Below are positions 52,947 to 62,095 of a DNA stretch of 64,000 nucleotides, one piece after another. The stretch comes from Fistulifera solaris (Eukaryota > Bacillariophyta > Bacillariophyceae > Naviculales > Stauroneidaceae): assembly GCA_030295235.1 (NCBI GenBank), contig AP026150.1, positions 186,001-250,000 on the forward strand, read 5' to 3'. A program made the translations under genes and the position numbers. The notes below the pieces were generated by a model. That model was not told the origin of the DNA. It did no database searches and worked only from the letters and a program-made list of their open reading frames with translations. Numbering within the stretch: position 1 is the stretch's first letter; each line of letters begins with the position of its first letter.

Positions 52947-54626
52947 CTAGCTTTTCCGATACTTTATTTTCGAGCAGCTTTCTTTTGCTGCCCGCAGCGG
53001 CTGAATCCTCAACTTGCGTTTCGAATCCACCGATTTAGCGAGAGGAGTTACTGTCTCCTCCGGAGCCACAAACAACTTCACTAAATTAGCATCGTGAAGC
53101 AACTCACACAATATGTCTGCATGATTCGACAGCAATAGCGCAGAGTTCTGAAATGTTTCGGCAGCGCTTTCGACCAGAGCTGTCGCTACGAGCAACGGCC
53201 TTGAAGATGGCGGCTCCTTGACAAGCTCTTTATATCCGTCCATTCTGTTCAACAAATAAACGCAATCAATTTCTTCTCCATTGGAGCATCTTGTTCCTGA
53301 ACTGTCGTGAACAACAATTTTTGGGTTCTTGGAGACCAATTGCTTAAGCCAATCATAGACATCAGATCCGTCCTCTGAATCTTCGCTGGTAGAATCATCA
53401 CTGTCGGAATCCTCCATCTCGGGACAATACTCGTGAGGCACAATTTCGTCCACAATGAATTTGCGGAGGCTAGGGTGGTGTTCCATGGCTTTAAACATTG
53501 CCTTGAATTGAAAGGCCCAATCCAAACACCGGTACGATTCGCCCAAATCCAGGCACTCTAAATCGGAGTTGTCAATAACGGCTTCGATCAATGCTTCGGC
53601 GATGTGTGTAGTATCTTTGACTTTATAATATCCTTCGAACCCCTGATGAACGGAGAAGCGCAACTTTTGAAAATGACCGAGCTCGGCTATTCGTTCAAAG
53701 ATGGAGACGAGGTGTTCATCCCAATCATATGTATCGCCCAAGTTGATTCTCAAATCAAGATCGTTTGTCAAGATATTGACGTCCTCAAAATCACTTGAAT
53801 CCAACAACGTAAGGTTGAACTCATAACTGAGTGCGTTTGTTCTTATGGAAAAAGGAAGAAGGGCGCATTCATCATACAAAATACCCAAATCGAGCTTTTT
53901 GAATGTTATATTCAGATTGAGAAAACGCTCGATATTGTCGTGACTCATAGGGAGTAGATGAGCATAACAAAATGTCATGCTGAACAAGCCAAAGGAAGGT
54001 TGATCTCGTTTTGATAGCGCGTTGACAAACGCTGTTCCGTTGTCACCGAGACTCAACCATGTCAGCTTCACATTTAAAGGAAACGAACGTGTCGCCAAGA
54101 CAACGGAATGCTCAGGACTCAAAGTACCTTCTACAAATTCGTAAATCCTTCCCGGATTCGCGTCAAAGACATGTGCTAGCTGCTCGGGTTGAAAAACAGC
54201 AGCAAAATCAAACTGATCCGTGGATGGGATAGGAATTTTGAGACGAGATCCCTTAGCGTCGTTGTGCTTCAACGACAAGAAGAAGGTAGCCGTCTCAGCA
54301 ATCGCAGCATCTGTTTTTCCATAGATCTTGAAATCGAATCCATCTCCATAGCCGTCGTATATTGTGAATGAGAAACTGCGCTCCTGAAACCGAAATGCCC
54401 AGAACAAAGAGCTTGTGATATTTGTGTTGCAAATGAGGGTACCATTATCGCGCCAAATCGCGATCGTTTTCTGAAATACTATCCAGCCAAAGTCATTCCA
54501 CTGCGTTGGTTCTCGTCGTAACTTGTACATGGGAACCCGATACAATGAGTTGATGGGTCGAAATGATAATTGTTCCGGTGACAGCTGACTGAGTGGAATG
54601 TATTGCAAAAATAGATGATTCTCCAT
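52947..54626 (-). CDS. LRR-like family member E, intact
   Basis: E is uninterrupted (559 residues from ATG 54626; further in-frame ATGs upstream). Blocks in order: MENHLFLQYIPLSQLSPEQ; PMYKLRREPTQWNDF; AIWRDNGTLIC; YGKTDAAIAETATFFLSLK; FQPEQLAHVFDANPGRIYEF; TLSPEHSVVLATRSFPLNVKL; and GTAFVNALSKRDQPSFG. Leucine-rich strands with FLNLNITFKKLDLGIL and LECLDLGESYRCLDW follow, then HHPSLRKFIVDEI. An acidic Ser/Asp region is followed by IVVHDSSGTRCSNGEEIDCVYLLN, ALLLSNHADILCELLHDANL and a Lys/Arg tail (SKRKLRIQPLRAAKES). This is the clearest copy. The basic tail suggests nuclear entry. No catalytic motif is visible. Confidence 0.72.
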   Translation of the reverse strand: MENHLFLQYIPLSQLSPEQLSFRPINSLYRVPMYKLRREPTQWNDFGWIVFQKTIAIWRDNGTLICNTNITSSLFWAFRFQERSFSFTIYDGYGDGFDFKIYGKTDAAIAETATFFLSLKHNDAKGSRLKIPIPSTDQFDFAAVFQPEQLAHVFDANPGRIYEFVEGTLSPEHSVVLATRSFPLNVKLTWLSLGDNGTAFVNALSKRDQPSFGLFSMTFCYAHLLPMSHDNIERFLNLNITFKKLDLGILYDECALLPFSIRTNALSYEFNLTLLDSSDFEDVNILTNDLDLRINLGDTYDWDEHLVSIFERIAELGHFQKLRFSVHQGFEGYYKVKDTTHIAEALIEAVIDNSDLECLDLGESYRCLDWAFQFKAMFKAMEHHPSLRKFIVDEIVPHEYCPEMEDSDSDDSTSEDSEDGSDVYDWLKQLVSKNPKIVVHDSSGTRCSNGEEIDCVYLLNRMDGYKELVKEPPSSRPLLVATALVESAAETFQNSALLLSNHADILCELLHDANLVKLFVAPEETVTPLAKSVDSKRKLRIQPLRAAKESCSKIKYRKS

Positions 54627-55164
54627 TTCCCGTCGCATCATTTTCATCCAATTCTTCCGCGTCACACCCGAATATTCTTTATTTGCTTTGATGAATGAGT
54701 AACACACCCAATGATGAAAGAATAATGCGAGATGGATAAACTTCGAGCCAAAATGCTGCTTTGTGTGTGTTTTGCTCTTATTTAGCGGTACTAATAAGGT
54801 TAACGTTAACAACAGATAGCTATAAGGCCAGTTCGAGCCAAAGTTTAGATTTCAGTAAATGCATTGTTAATCAAAATCTTGACTTAGCTACAATTTTCTC
54901 CCCGAAACGCAGTCTGGACGACTCTTGTCCAATGTAGTCAAAACGAGAAAGCTTAGGATCGTATCGTACCTGGTAGTGAAGTAGCTTTCTTGATAGCTCG
55001 TCGCGGCTGAATCCTCAACTCGCTCTTCGAATGATCTCTTTGATAAAAAAGTGTTTATGTTTATATTCAGAAAAAGACGCCTTCTTACTTTTCAACCTAG
55101 AGTCTTGAGCAGCTTTCTTTGTTGCCCGCGGCAACGACTTGCTCATTCTACGTTTCGAATGCTT
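54627..55164. other. 538-bp spacer, 3' end of D and 5' region of E
   Basis: Contains GTACCTGGTAG near 54966, another copy of the word seen in the C-E spacer but reversed. The family basic tail of D continues in frame past its TAG into this region (55030-55165). Confidence 0.4.
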
Positions 55165-56760
55165 CTATTCGACCGGTGGCATCGACGTTGGAAGGACAGT
55201 CTCTTGCGGCGCCGGGACTATATCCTCCGGACCGCTACCATGAAACAACTCACACAGCACATCCAGATGATGGGATAGGAGCCACGCAAAAACATGAAAG
55301 TTACGAGAAGCGCTTCCGACCAACGATGTCGCCACCAGCAATGGCCGTCCAGGTGTAGAATCCGTCACCAGCTTTTCCGATCCATTGAAGAAATCATTCC
55401 GTAAATACACTTTGTCGATACTACCTCCGTTGGAACACCTGCCGTTGTCATCATAGACTGTAATGAACCTGTTGCGGGTAAGCAATTGCCCTAACGAATC
55501 ATAAACATCGTCACAGTGCTCTTTATGAAAGGAATCGTCATCTCCTGAATCATGTGCGTTTGGACCTATTGTGTCAAAAATGAATGTGCGCAGCCCTGGG
55601 TGACTTTCCATAGCCCTGAAGATATCCCTCGCGTCGTCGCACCACTGGAAAAGTATGCGCATATTTCCCAAGTCTAAATACTTCAACTTGGAGTTGGCAT
55701 TAATCAATGTAATCAGTGCTTGTAACACGTGGTTACTATCGATTCCATCATGTCCAATGTTAAAATCACTCGCTGATAAGCGCAATGTCTCTAGGTGGCC
55801 GCACTCAGCCATCCTGTCAAACAATAAAGCAAGACATACGCCCCAGTCGGGCGAATCGAACGAAGCATCTTCGCTCACTTCTAAATACAAGTGCCTGGCA
55901 AGAATATTCATGCCATCAAAATCACTTGGCCGCAATTCGGAAATATCAAACCCATAGCCTATAGAATTCGCCCACGCGGCGAACGGAAGATGAGCGCATT
56001 CCCGGTCCCACTGACACATGTCGAGCATATTTCGAGACCAAAGAGACGGTGCATATTAATAGGGCTGATCGGCATATCTTGGCCGTACCAGAACTCAAAC
56101 TTGAACGATCTAAAGGTAGAATTTCGTTTATTTTCGATTGCGTCGACAAAAGCCGTTCCCTTGTCTTTGAAAGCAACGCCCTTGATCCATATGTTCAAAG
56201 GATAAACACGTGTAGCCAAGACGACGGACTGCTCGGAACTCAGAGTCCCACGCTCAAAGCAGTAGTGCAGTTCCGGATTTGCGTCAAGTGCGCCTGCGAG
56301 CTGCTCGGGTTGGAGTGCATCAGAGTCAAATAAATCGTTGGTACTCGGCAGACATACTTCGAGACGAGATGATGTGTTGTCGTTAGAGAATTTCAGCGAC
56401 CAAATAAAGTAGCTGCTTCTGCAACAGACTGATTGTTGCCAACTATAGCATATTCAGTCGTCGATTTAAGCGCCTCGTCGTACATTCTGAAACGGAGAAA
56501 TGGCTCCAAGATTTATTGGAATAGTTCTTCTCGATGAAGATGAGAACGCCATATTTTTCGCACAATATCATTATGCCTGCATCTGTAACAACACCTTCAT
56601 GAGAGTTCAACTCATTCAAATAAGACGGTTCTCTCCGCATGCGGTAGAGGGGTACATTGAGCCCGGGAGATGTCGATCTGATTAAATAAAACCAAGGCGG
56701 CAGATGATCTTCTGGAATGAGTTCTAAAACAGCATCATTCTCCTCTCGCTCTGCATTTCG
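55165..56760 (-). pseudogene. LRR-like family member D, decayed
   Basis: D aligns end to end with C but has lost its start. ATG-CAG-AGC replaces the expected ATG-GTA-GAG, shifting EREENDAVLELIPED out of the ATG frame. A second break follows near 56480 (SHFSVSECTTRR), and another near 56030 splits LFGLEI from LDMCQWDRECAHLPFAAW. The 3' part (55165-56028) is open and keeps DSPDWGVCLALLFDRMAECGHLETL, the SHPGLRTFIFDTIGP block and RCSNGGSIDKVYLRNDF. A TAG at 55165 comes before the conserved basic tail (SLPRATKKAAQ), which continues in frame. D is thus probably a pseudogene or a truncated gene. Confidence 0.65.
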
Positions 56761-57158
56761 TTGCGGTTAACTAAAGATGAAGAGTAATAAACAAAGATAC
56801 AGAACGGCTGGAAGCTGCAAACATGACGCCTGATGGACGGACGATTCGTAGTAACTACAGTAGTAATCATTCGAGCTAGCTAGGTTTTGTCGCTTCGTAA
56901 TTGTTGCAGTGGCCATCGTGGTGCTCGACTTGCGTGACCAAACCGACACAAAACCATTCTTATCTTTTTTTCGTCACTATCTTTGTGTTCATAGTGTGTT
57001 TAACAAATCGTTTTTCAGCTTCGGATTTCATCGATCGTGCTAAGGGAACACAAGCGGCTAAAACAGCGACTGTTATGCCCGCACCATCTGCTAAAATTAA
57101 TATGAACCATTTATCACACAGTTATAATAAACGAAAACAGCAAATGCTTTCGCGTGTC
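56761..57158. other. 398-bp spacer between D and F
   Basis: Holds the D 5' end and F 3' end. Short plus-strand ORF reads (56901-57230) have no family features. Confidence 0.35.
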
Positions 57159-58811
57159 CTAACTTCGAGCAGCTTTCTTTGTTGCCCGCGGCGGCGACTC
57201 GTTCCTTCGGCGTTTCGGGTCCTCCGATGATTCAACTGAAGGTCTCGAGGCTGGCGCTGCTTCTATTGCTTCCTCTGATACCACAGTAAGTTCCTCAATA
57301 TTGACGGCTTGCACCAAATCACACAGCATGTCAGCATGATCCGACAATAGTAGTGCAGAGTGCTGGAACTTTCCGGAACAACTTCCGACCAGCGCCGTCG
57401 TCACAAGTAACGGCCGAAGGGGTGTTGCATCTTTGACAAGATTGGTAGATTTATTTAGTATGTCATTCAGCAAATAAATATTGTCAATTTCTTCTCCATT
57501 GGAGCATCTCTTTCTTGAGCTATCATACACGACAATCTTTCGATTTCTGGAGAGTAATTGCCGAAGCCATTGATAAACGGCAGCTTCGCTCTCGGAACCT
57601 TCACTTTCGGAATCGTAGTCCAGAGGCAATAGTTTGTCCAAATGAAACTTGCGCAGTCCCTGGTGGTCTTCCATGGCTTTGAAAATACCTTGAAAGTGGG
57701 AGGACCACTGAAGACACCGGTAAGTATCGCTCAAATCTAGACACTCCAGCTTGGTGTTGGCAGTAATGGCTGCAATTAATGCTTCGGCAATGTGTGCGCT
57801 ATCTTCGTGTATAATATACCCGTAGTGGCCCTCGTCCACGGATACACACAAACGTTGAAAATGACCCAACTCCGCCATTCGGTTGAAGAGGGCAACGAGA
57901 AGTTCATCCCAATTAAAGGTACTGCCCAAAATTATTCTCAGATCAAGATCTTTTGCTACAACATCCAGCGTTTCAAAATCGCTTGCATCGAAAGGGGTAA
58001 GTTCAATCACGTACTTGAGTGCATTTGTTTTCATGGATAATGGAAGAAGGGCACATTCGCTATCCAACATACATAACTCAAGCTTGTCAAAGGTTAAATT
58101 CAGCTTGAGAAAACGCTCTAGATTGTCGCTACTCAGAGGTATATGATCTGTATTAGGAAATGTCATGACGAACATGCCAAAGGAATATTGCTGTCGTGTC
58201 TCCATCGCGTCGACAAAAGCCGTGCCATTGTCTTCAAAACTAGCACATGTTAGCCACACATGCAAAGGAAAGGACCGCGTCGCCAAGACAACCGACTGCT
58301 CTGCACTCCAATTGCCTTTTTCGAATCGGAAAAGTCTTAGCGGATTGGCGTCTAAAATGCGTGCCAGCTGCTCAGGTAGTAAGCTAGGGAGGATAGGGAT
58401 TGCCAAATAAGATTCTTCGTCTTCTCCTTGCTTTAACGACCACAAAAACGTGGCCGTTTCCGCAATTGCAGCATCTGTTTTTCCGTAGATATTACAGTAA
58501 GTTCCGTGTATGCCGATCTCATAGCCTTCATAGAGTGAAAATGATATGTATTGTTCTCGAAACCCATTTGGCCGCCAAAAATGATTATCCTCAATGCAAA
58601 GAAGAGTTCCGTTTTCGCGCCAAATTGCCAAGTCGTGGTTGAAAAATGCGCTGTCGTCAAATAAGTCGCCCCAAACAGTCGGATCTCGTCGCATTCGGTA
58701 TAGCGGTATTCTCTCTTCGTTCGACGGTCGGAATGCCTTTTGTTCCTCTGACAGTTGATCGACCGGAATCAATTCCAGTAAGGGATGATCCTTCCTATCT
58801 GGTCGCGCCAT
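57159..58811 (-). CDS. LRR-like family member F, intact
   Basis: F is uninterrupted (550 residues from ATG 58811, MARPDRKDHPLLELIPVDQL). It has the same block order as E: PLYRMRRDPTVWGDL; AIWRENGTLLCIE; YGKTDAAIAETATFLWSLK; LLPEQLARILDANPLRLFRF; SAEQSVVLATRSFPLHVWL; GTAFVDAMETRQQYSFG; leucine-rich strands (LKLNLTFDKLEL, LECLDLSDTYRCLQW); KFHLDKLLPL; LLSRNRKIVVYDSSRKRCSNGEEIDNIYLLN; and ALLLSDHADMLCDLVQ. The basic tail is DPKRRRNESPPRATKKAARS. E and F are close relatives, and their tails carry likely nuclear signals. Function unknown. Confidence 0.72.
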   Translation of the reverse strand: MARPDRKDHPLLELIPVDQLSEEQKAFRPSNEERIPLYRMRRDPTVWGDLFDDSAFFNHDLAIWRENGTLLCIEDNHFWRPNGFREQYISFSLYEGYEIGIHGTYCNIYGKTDAAIAETATFLWSLKQGEDEESYLAIPILPSLLPEQLARILDANPLRLFRFEKGNWSAEQSVVLATRSFPLHVWLTCASFEDNGTAFVDAMETRQQYSFGMFVMTFPNTDHIPLSSDNLERFLKLNLTFDKLELCMLDSECALLPLSMKTNALKYVIELTPFDASDFETLDVVAKDLDLRIILGSTFNWDELLVALFNRMAELGHFQRLCVSVDEGHYGYIIHEDSAHIAEALIAAITANTKLECLDLSDTYRCLQWSSHFQGIFKAMEDHQGLRKFHLDKLLPLDYDSESEGSESEAAVYQWLRQLLSRNRKIVVYDSSRKRCSNGEEIDNIYLLNDILNKSTNLVKDATPLRPLLVTTALVGSCSGKFQHSALLLSDHADMLCDLVQAVNIEELTVVSEEAIEAAPASRPSVESSEDPKRRRNESPPRATKKAARS

Positions 58812-59459
58812 TTCACTAGATTTTGTCAAGTGATGCTCAAAGAAGATTTCTAGCTTTTGAAGGTGCGAGCCGATTTGATTTTCTGTTTTCTTGATAAATT
58901 GTAGAGAATCGATTGATTGCAAACAAAGAAAATTATAAAAGACATTACGCGCTACATGCTGCGATTCTGCTTCCGCGAGAGGCTTTTCACTCCTTGAAAC
59001 CTTCGCTTATTCTTATTCCGCCATTCATGCCGGCACCGGTAACGGTAAACCCTAAACCCTAGGATGGACCGTGACCGACACACCACATTTCAACATTCTG
59101 GTGCTTTTATTGTTGCGCCTTACGCTAAGCGTACTAAGGTCAACGTTAAAAAGGTCTTCGAGTAGATGGCCGTCCGGTATCGGACCTAGCATTAATTCCT
59201 TGCAACGTATTGGTTTTATCTACAAAATATTACGGAGTATGTGCTACATACACTCACGACCCAAGATAATTGCGAATAAACTTGCATACAAACATACCGT
59301 AATAGAGATAACGTATAGATTGCGTATAATCAATTCAGACAATGTTGTGGCAGCACATAGCTAGTGCCAAAGGTGCATCCTGTGGATGCGCGTTAACAAG
59401 TTTTGCTCCTTCTCTTTCAAAAAAGCAAATATTGAAATATGTGGTGTTGATCAATACGA
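58812..59459. other. 648-bp intergenic stretch with a short telomere-like repeat
   Basis: Contains TAAACCCTAAACCCTAG at 59046-59062, two copies of the CCCTAAA telomere-type unit, plus GGCACCGGTAACGG just before it. No gene is recognised between F and hisIE. Confidence 0.5.
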
Positions 59460-60794
59460 CTATTCTTTCTCTTTCTTGTCGAGAATCACTTGGCCCGCTG
59501 CGATTCGAAAGGCCTTGCTATCTCCCGGACGACGCGTCACCTTCCGAGATCGACGATCCAATTCTTCTGCGGCCTGATCTAACGTTACACCAGCCTTGGC
59601 GGCTCGTGTCATAGCAAAGTACAAGACATCTGCTAATTCCTCTGCTACATGCTGGGATGTATCAGCTTCAGCCAATTCTTGCGCTTCTTCGACTAGCTTA
59701 TCGCGCAGCAAGTGCTCATCTTCAAACAATCGCTTCGTGTAGGATCCTTCCGGCGCCGAATGCATCCGTTCTTGCAGGGTCTCTTCGAGATGCCGCAATC
59801 CTCGCGAGACACCCCAACAAGTGTAAGTCTCCAGGTGACAAAACGCGGGCGGTTTCGTGGTTTCACTCGTATTTTGAGTCACGGTAAATCGCAAAGCATC
59901 TCCATCGCAATCAACATCGAGACGGTGCAAAGTTTGAAAGTGACCCGAAGTATCCCCTTTCCGCCACAAGCCTTGTCGACTGCGTGAATAGTAGACCCCT
60001 CGACCGCATTCGAGTGCGGCGATGATAGAATCGGTGTTCGAGTACACCAATCCCAGGGCAATGCCTTGACGGGAGCATACGACGGTCGTAAAGAGACCGT
60101 CGGGTCGGTCAGAACGAATGCACGATGCATAGCAGCGTCCTAACAAGGAAGGACTGGGATCGATCAGAGCGACGGTGACGGAACTGTGTTTCAGTGAGTT
60201 GATGCGTTGCACGAGTTTAAGGACATCGCCTTCCTTCCATTCCGATGAATTGACATGCAACGATAAAGACATATCCTTGTGGTGCTCCGCCAGAGCCATT
60301 ACATCATTGACATCTGAATTCACCGAGACGCTATATCTCGTACACAATTCTTTCATTTCTTCCGTCACGATCGGAACCATCTCCGAGTGCAACATTAGCC
60401 GTTCCGACGGCAATCGTGCCGCATCCAAAGCTTCTACGGTATCCACTACTACTGTTTGACAACCGGCATCCAGGAAACAACTCGCGAGGCATCCATTCGA
60501 TCGAATGACATCTTCCGCGGGCAAAACAACCTCCACATCGACCACGGAAACATCCAATTGTAATGTGGTTTGCAAAAATGTCTGTGTGAAAGCTACAGAT
60601 TGCTTCATATATTTCTTTTGCAACTTTTTGTCATCTACTTCGTTCGCTTGTTGGATCGTCAAGTTCCGAATGGAGGCATACGCTTCCTCGTACGACGCTG
60701 GTTGAATACGACAACGACCGACGGCCGTCAAGCCAAGCCGTTGTTCTGAAACAGGTGTATCCTTGACAAAGGAAGGATAAGGCAGGTAATTCAT
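59460..60794 (-). CDS. hisIE: phosphoribosyl-AMP cyclohydrolase / phosphoribosyl-ATP pyrophosphohydrolase (HisIE, HIS4-like)
   Basis: The 444-residue enzyme runs two early steps of histidine synthesis. The N-terminal ~210 residues resemble the non-catalytic N-terminal part of fungal HIS4. The cyclohydrolase core follows with SDRPDGLFTTVV, LECGRGVYYSRSRQGLWRKGDTSG, the metal-binding DVDCDGDALRF, and FCHLETYTCW. The pyrophosphohydrolase domain has SYTKRLFEDEHLLRDKLVEEAQELAEA and AEELADVLYFAMTRA. No histidinol dehydrogenase domain follows, unlike the full fungal HIS4. No clear plastid leader is seen at the N-terminus. Confidence 0.9.
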   Translation of the reverse strand: MNYLPYPSFVKDTPVSEQRLGLTAVGRCRIQPASYEEAYASIRNLTIQQANEVDDKKLQKKYMKQSVAFTQTFLQTTLQLDVSVVDVEVVLPAEDVIRSNGCLASCFLDAGCQTVVVDTVEALDAARLPSERLMLHSEMVPIVTEEMKELCTRYSVSVNSDVNDVMALAEHHKDMSLSLHVNSSEWKEGDVLKLVQRINSLKHSSVTVALIDPSPSLLGRCYASCIRSDRPDGLFTTVVCSRQGIALGLVYSNTDSIIAALECGRGVYYSRSRQGLWRKGDTSGHFQTLHRLDVDCDGDALRFTVTQNTSETTKPPAFCHLETYTCWGVSRGLRHLEETLQERMHSAPEGSYTKRLFEDEHLLRDKLVEEAQELAEADTSQHVAEELADVLYFAMTRAAKAGVTLDQAAEELDRRSRKVTRRPGDSKAFRIAAGQVILDKKEKE

Positions 60795-61150
60795 GCTCGT
60801 AATGCTTGTAATGAAGAAAATGGGCGAGAAGTGTTTTGAATCATCGTCATCGTCTCGACGTGCGATGAATGAGGTTCCCTTAAATTAAATTTTGGACGGA
60901 TGAGGGATAAGGATGTTTCTAGACGGAACATGGACGGACGGTGAGCTAATCATTGAGTACCGGTTAGAAGTACACTATACGATAAAGTAGGCGACATTTA
61001 GTTTACCGCATTACTAAAATGATGCTCCCACCGTTCGCGAACGAACAACAACAACAATAACTCCAACAAAACGAGACGACTGTGTAACATCTTTCTTTTG
61101 TTGAATTCTTCTTTTCTTTTCTTATATTTAACAACAAACAAACAACAAAA
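60795..61150. promoter_or_regulatory. 356-bp divergent intergenic region
   Basis: Head-to-head spacing between hisIE and the ribosomal protein gene. The pyrimidine-rich stretch TTCTTCTTTTCTTTTCTT near 61105-61122, just upstream of the eL14 ATG, resembles the polypyrimidine leaders of ribosomal-protein genes, though this is inference. Confidence 0.4.
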
Positions 61151-61540
61151 ATGCCTTTCCAACGTTTTATGGAAGTCGGTCGCATTGTGCTGATCAACTA
61201 CGGCCCCGAGGCGGGCAAGTTGGCCACCGTAATTGATGTCGTGGATCAGAACAAGTGTTTGATTGACGGTCCCCAAACGGGCCGACAAGTGATTTCCTTC
61301 ACTCGCATTGCCTTGACCGACTTGACGGTCAAAATTCAACGAAATGCCCGCCCCAAGACCTTGGCCAAGGCCTGGGAAGAAGCCGGTACTCTGGCGGCCT
61401 GGGAGAAGAGTTCGTGGGCGAAAAAGTTGATTGCCAAGAAGAAACGAGCATCCTTGAATGATTTCGATCGATTCAAAGTTATGGTAGCCCGAAAGCAGAA
61501 GCGTGAAATCATTGAAAAGAAAATGAAGGAACTGGCTTGA
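61151..61540 (+). CDS. RPL14: 60S ribosomal protein eL14
   Basis: The 129-residue protein begins MPFQRFMEVGRIVLINYGPEAGKLATVIDVVDQNKCLIDGP, the eL14 KOW-type beta barrel. It continues with basic helices (WAKKLIAKKKRASLNDFDRFKVMVARKQKRE), as in eukaryotic L14. It is a core protein of the large cytosolic ribosomal subunit. The start ATG has a good AAAA context. No intron is needed in the frame. Confidence 0.95.
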   Translation: MPFQRFMEVGRIVLINYGPEAGKLATVIDVVDQNKCLIDGPQTGRQVISFTRIALTDLTVKIQRNARPKTLAKAWEEAGTLAAWEKSSWAKKLIAKKKRASLNDFDRFKVMVARKQKREIIEKKMKELA

Positions 61541-62095
61541 GCAAATCAATTATCAATAAATAAATTCACAAAGATGTGCGCGCATATCTTTTTTACCCCT
61601 TAACATTTCGTGTCTATCAATATTGGTTTATTTCGACATGATTTCCTCTCGTCCATCGTGTAGATTCAGGGCAGGGCAACATGCATATTTCCTTTGATCA
61701 ATTTGTGTATCACTTGAATGATTAGCCTGCGTTCTGTAATCTCAAGTCTTGTATTGTATGAAGTACAAAGCTGTAGCGGTTAGAGCATGAGGAGGAGAAG
61801 AGGCATCATCGTGATTGACTTCTTTCTTGTGATGGAAAGGCTCCTCTTCAGCAAAAATGTTTTGGTTCCTCCTCTAGATGAACGAGTGACTGGGATAAAC
61901 TCGTGATTGCTTCTTCCCTTGAACTTGCTCCTTCGACACTATCTTGACGTCACTTTTTCGATGCGAGATTTTGCAATCCTAAAATCTTTCTCCAAAACAA
62001 AATAATAATAATAATAATAAAAGCCGCCATACCTTTTCCAGTGAAGTTATCATTCGTTTTGTATTAGGGTGCCAACAAAGAAAACGCACACAACA
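61541..62095. other. 555-bp intergenic stretch with an (AAT)n run
   Basis: Contains an AATAATAAT run near 62000-62022. GTAGCGGTTAGAGCATGAGG near 61772 recalls a tRNA A-box, but no matching B-box or cloverleaf follows. No gene is recognised. Confidence 0.4.

Noticed and set aside
61765-61870. Possible tRNA gene (A-box-like GGTTAGAGCATGAGG)
   Set aside because: No B-box, no cloverleaf pairing and no acceptor stem could be found in the following 90 bases.
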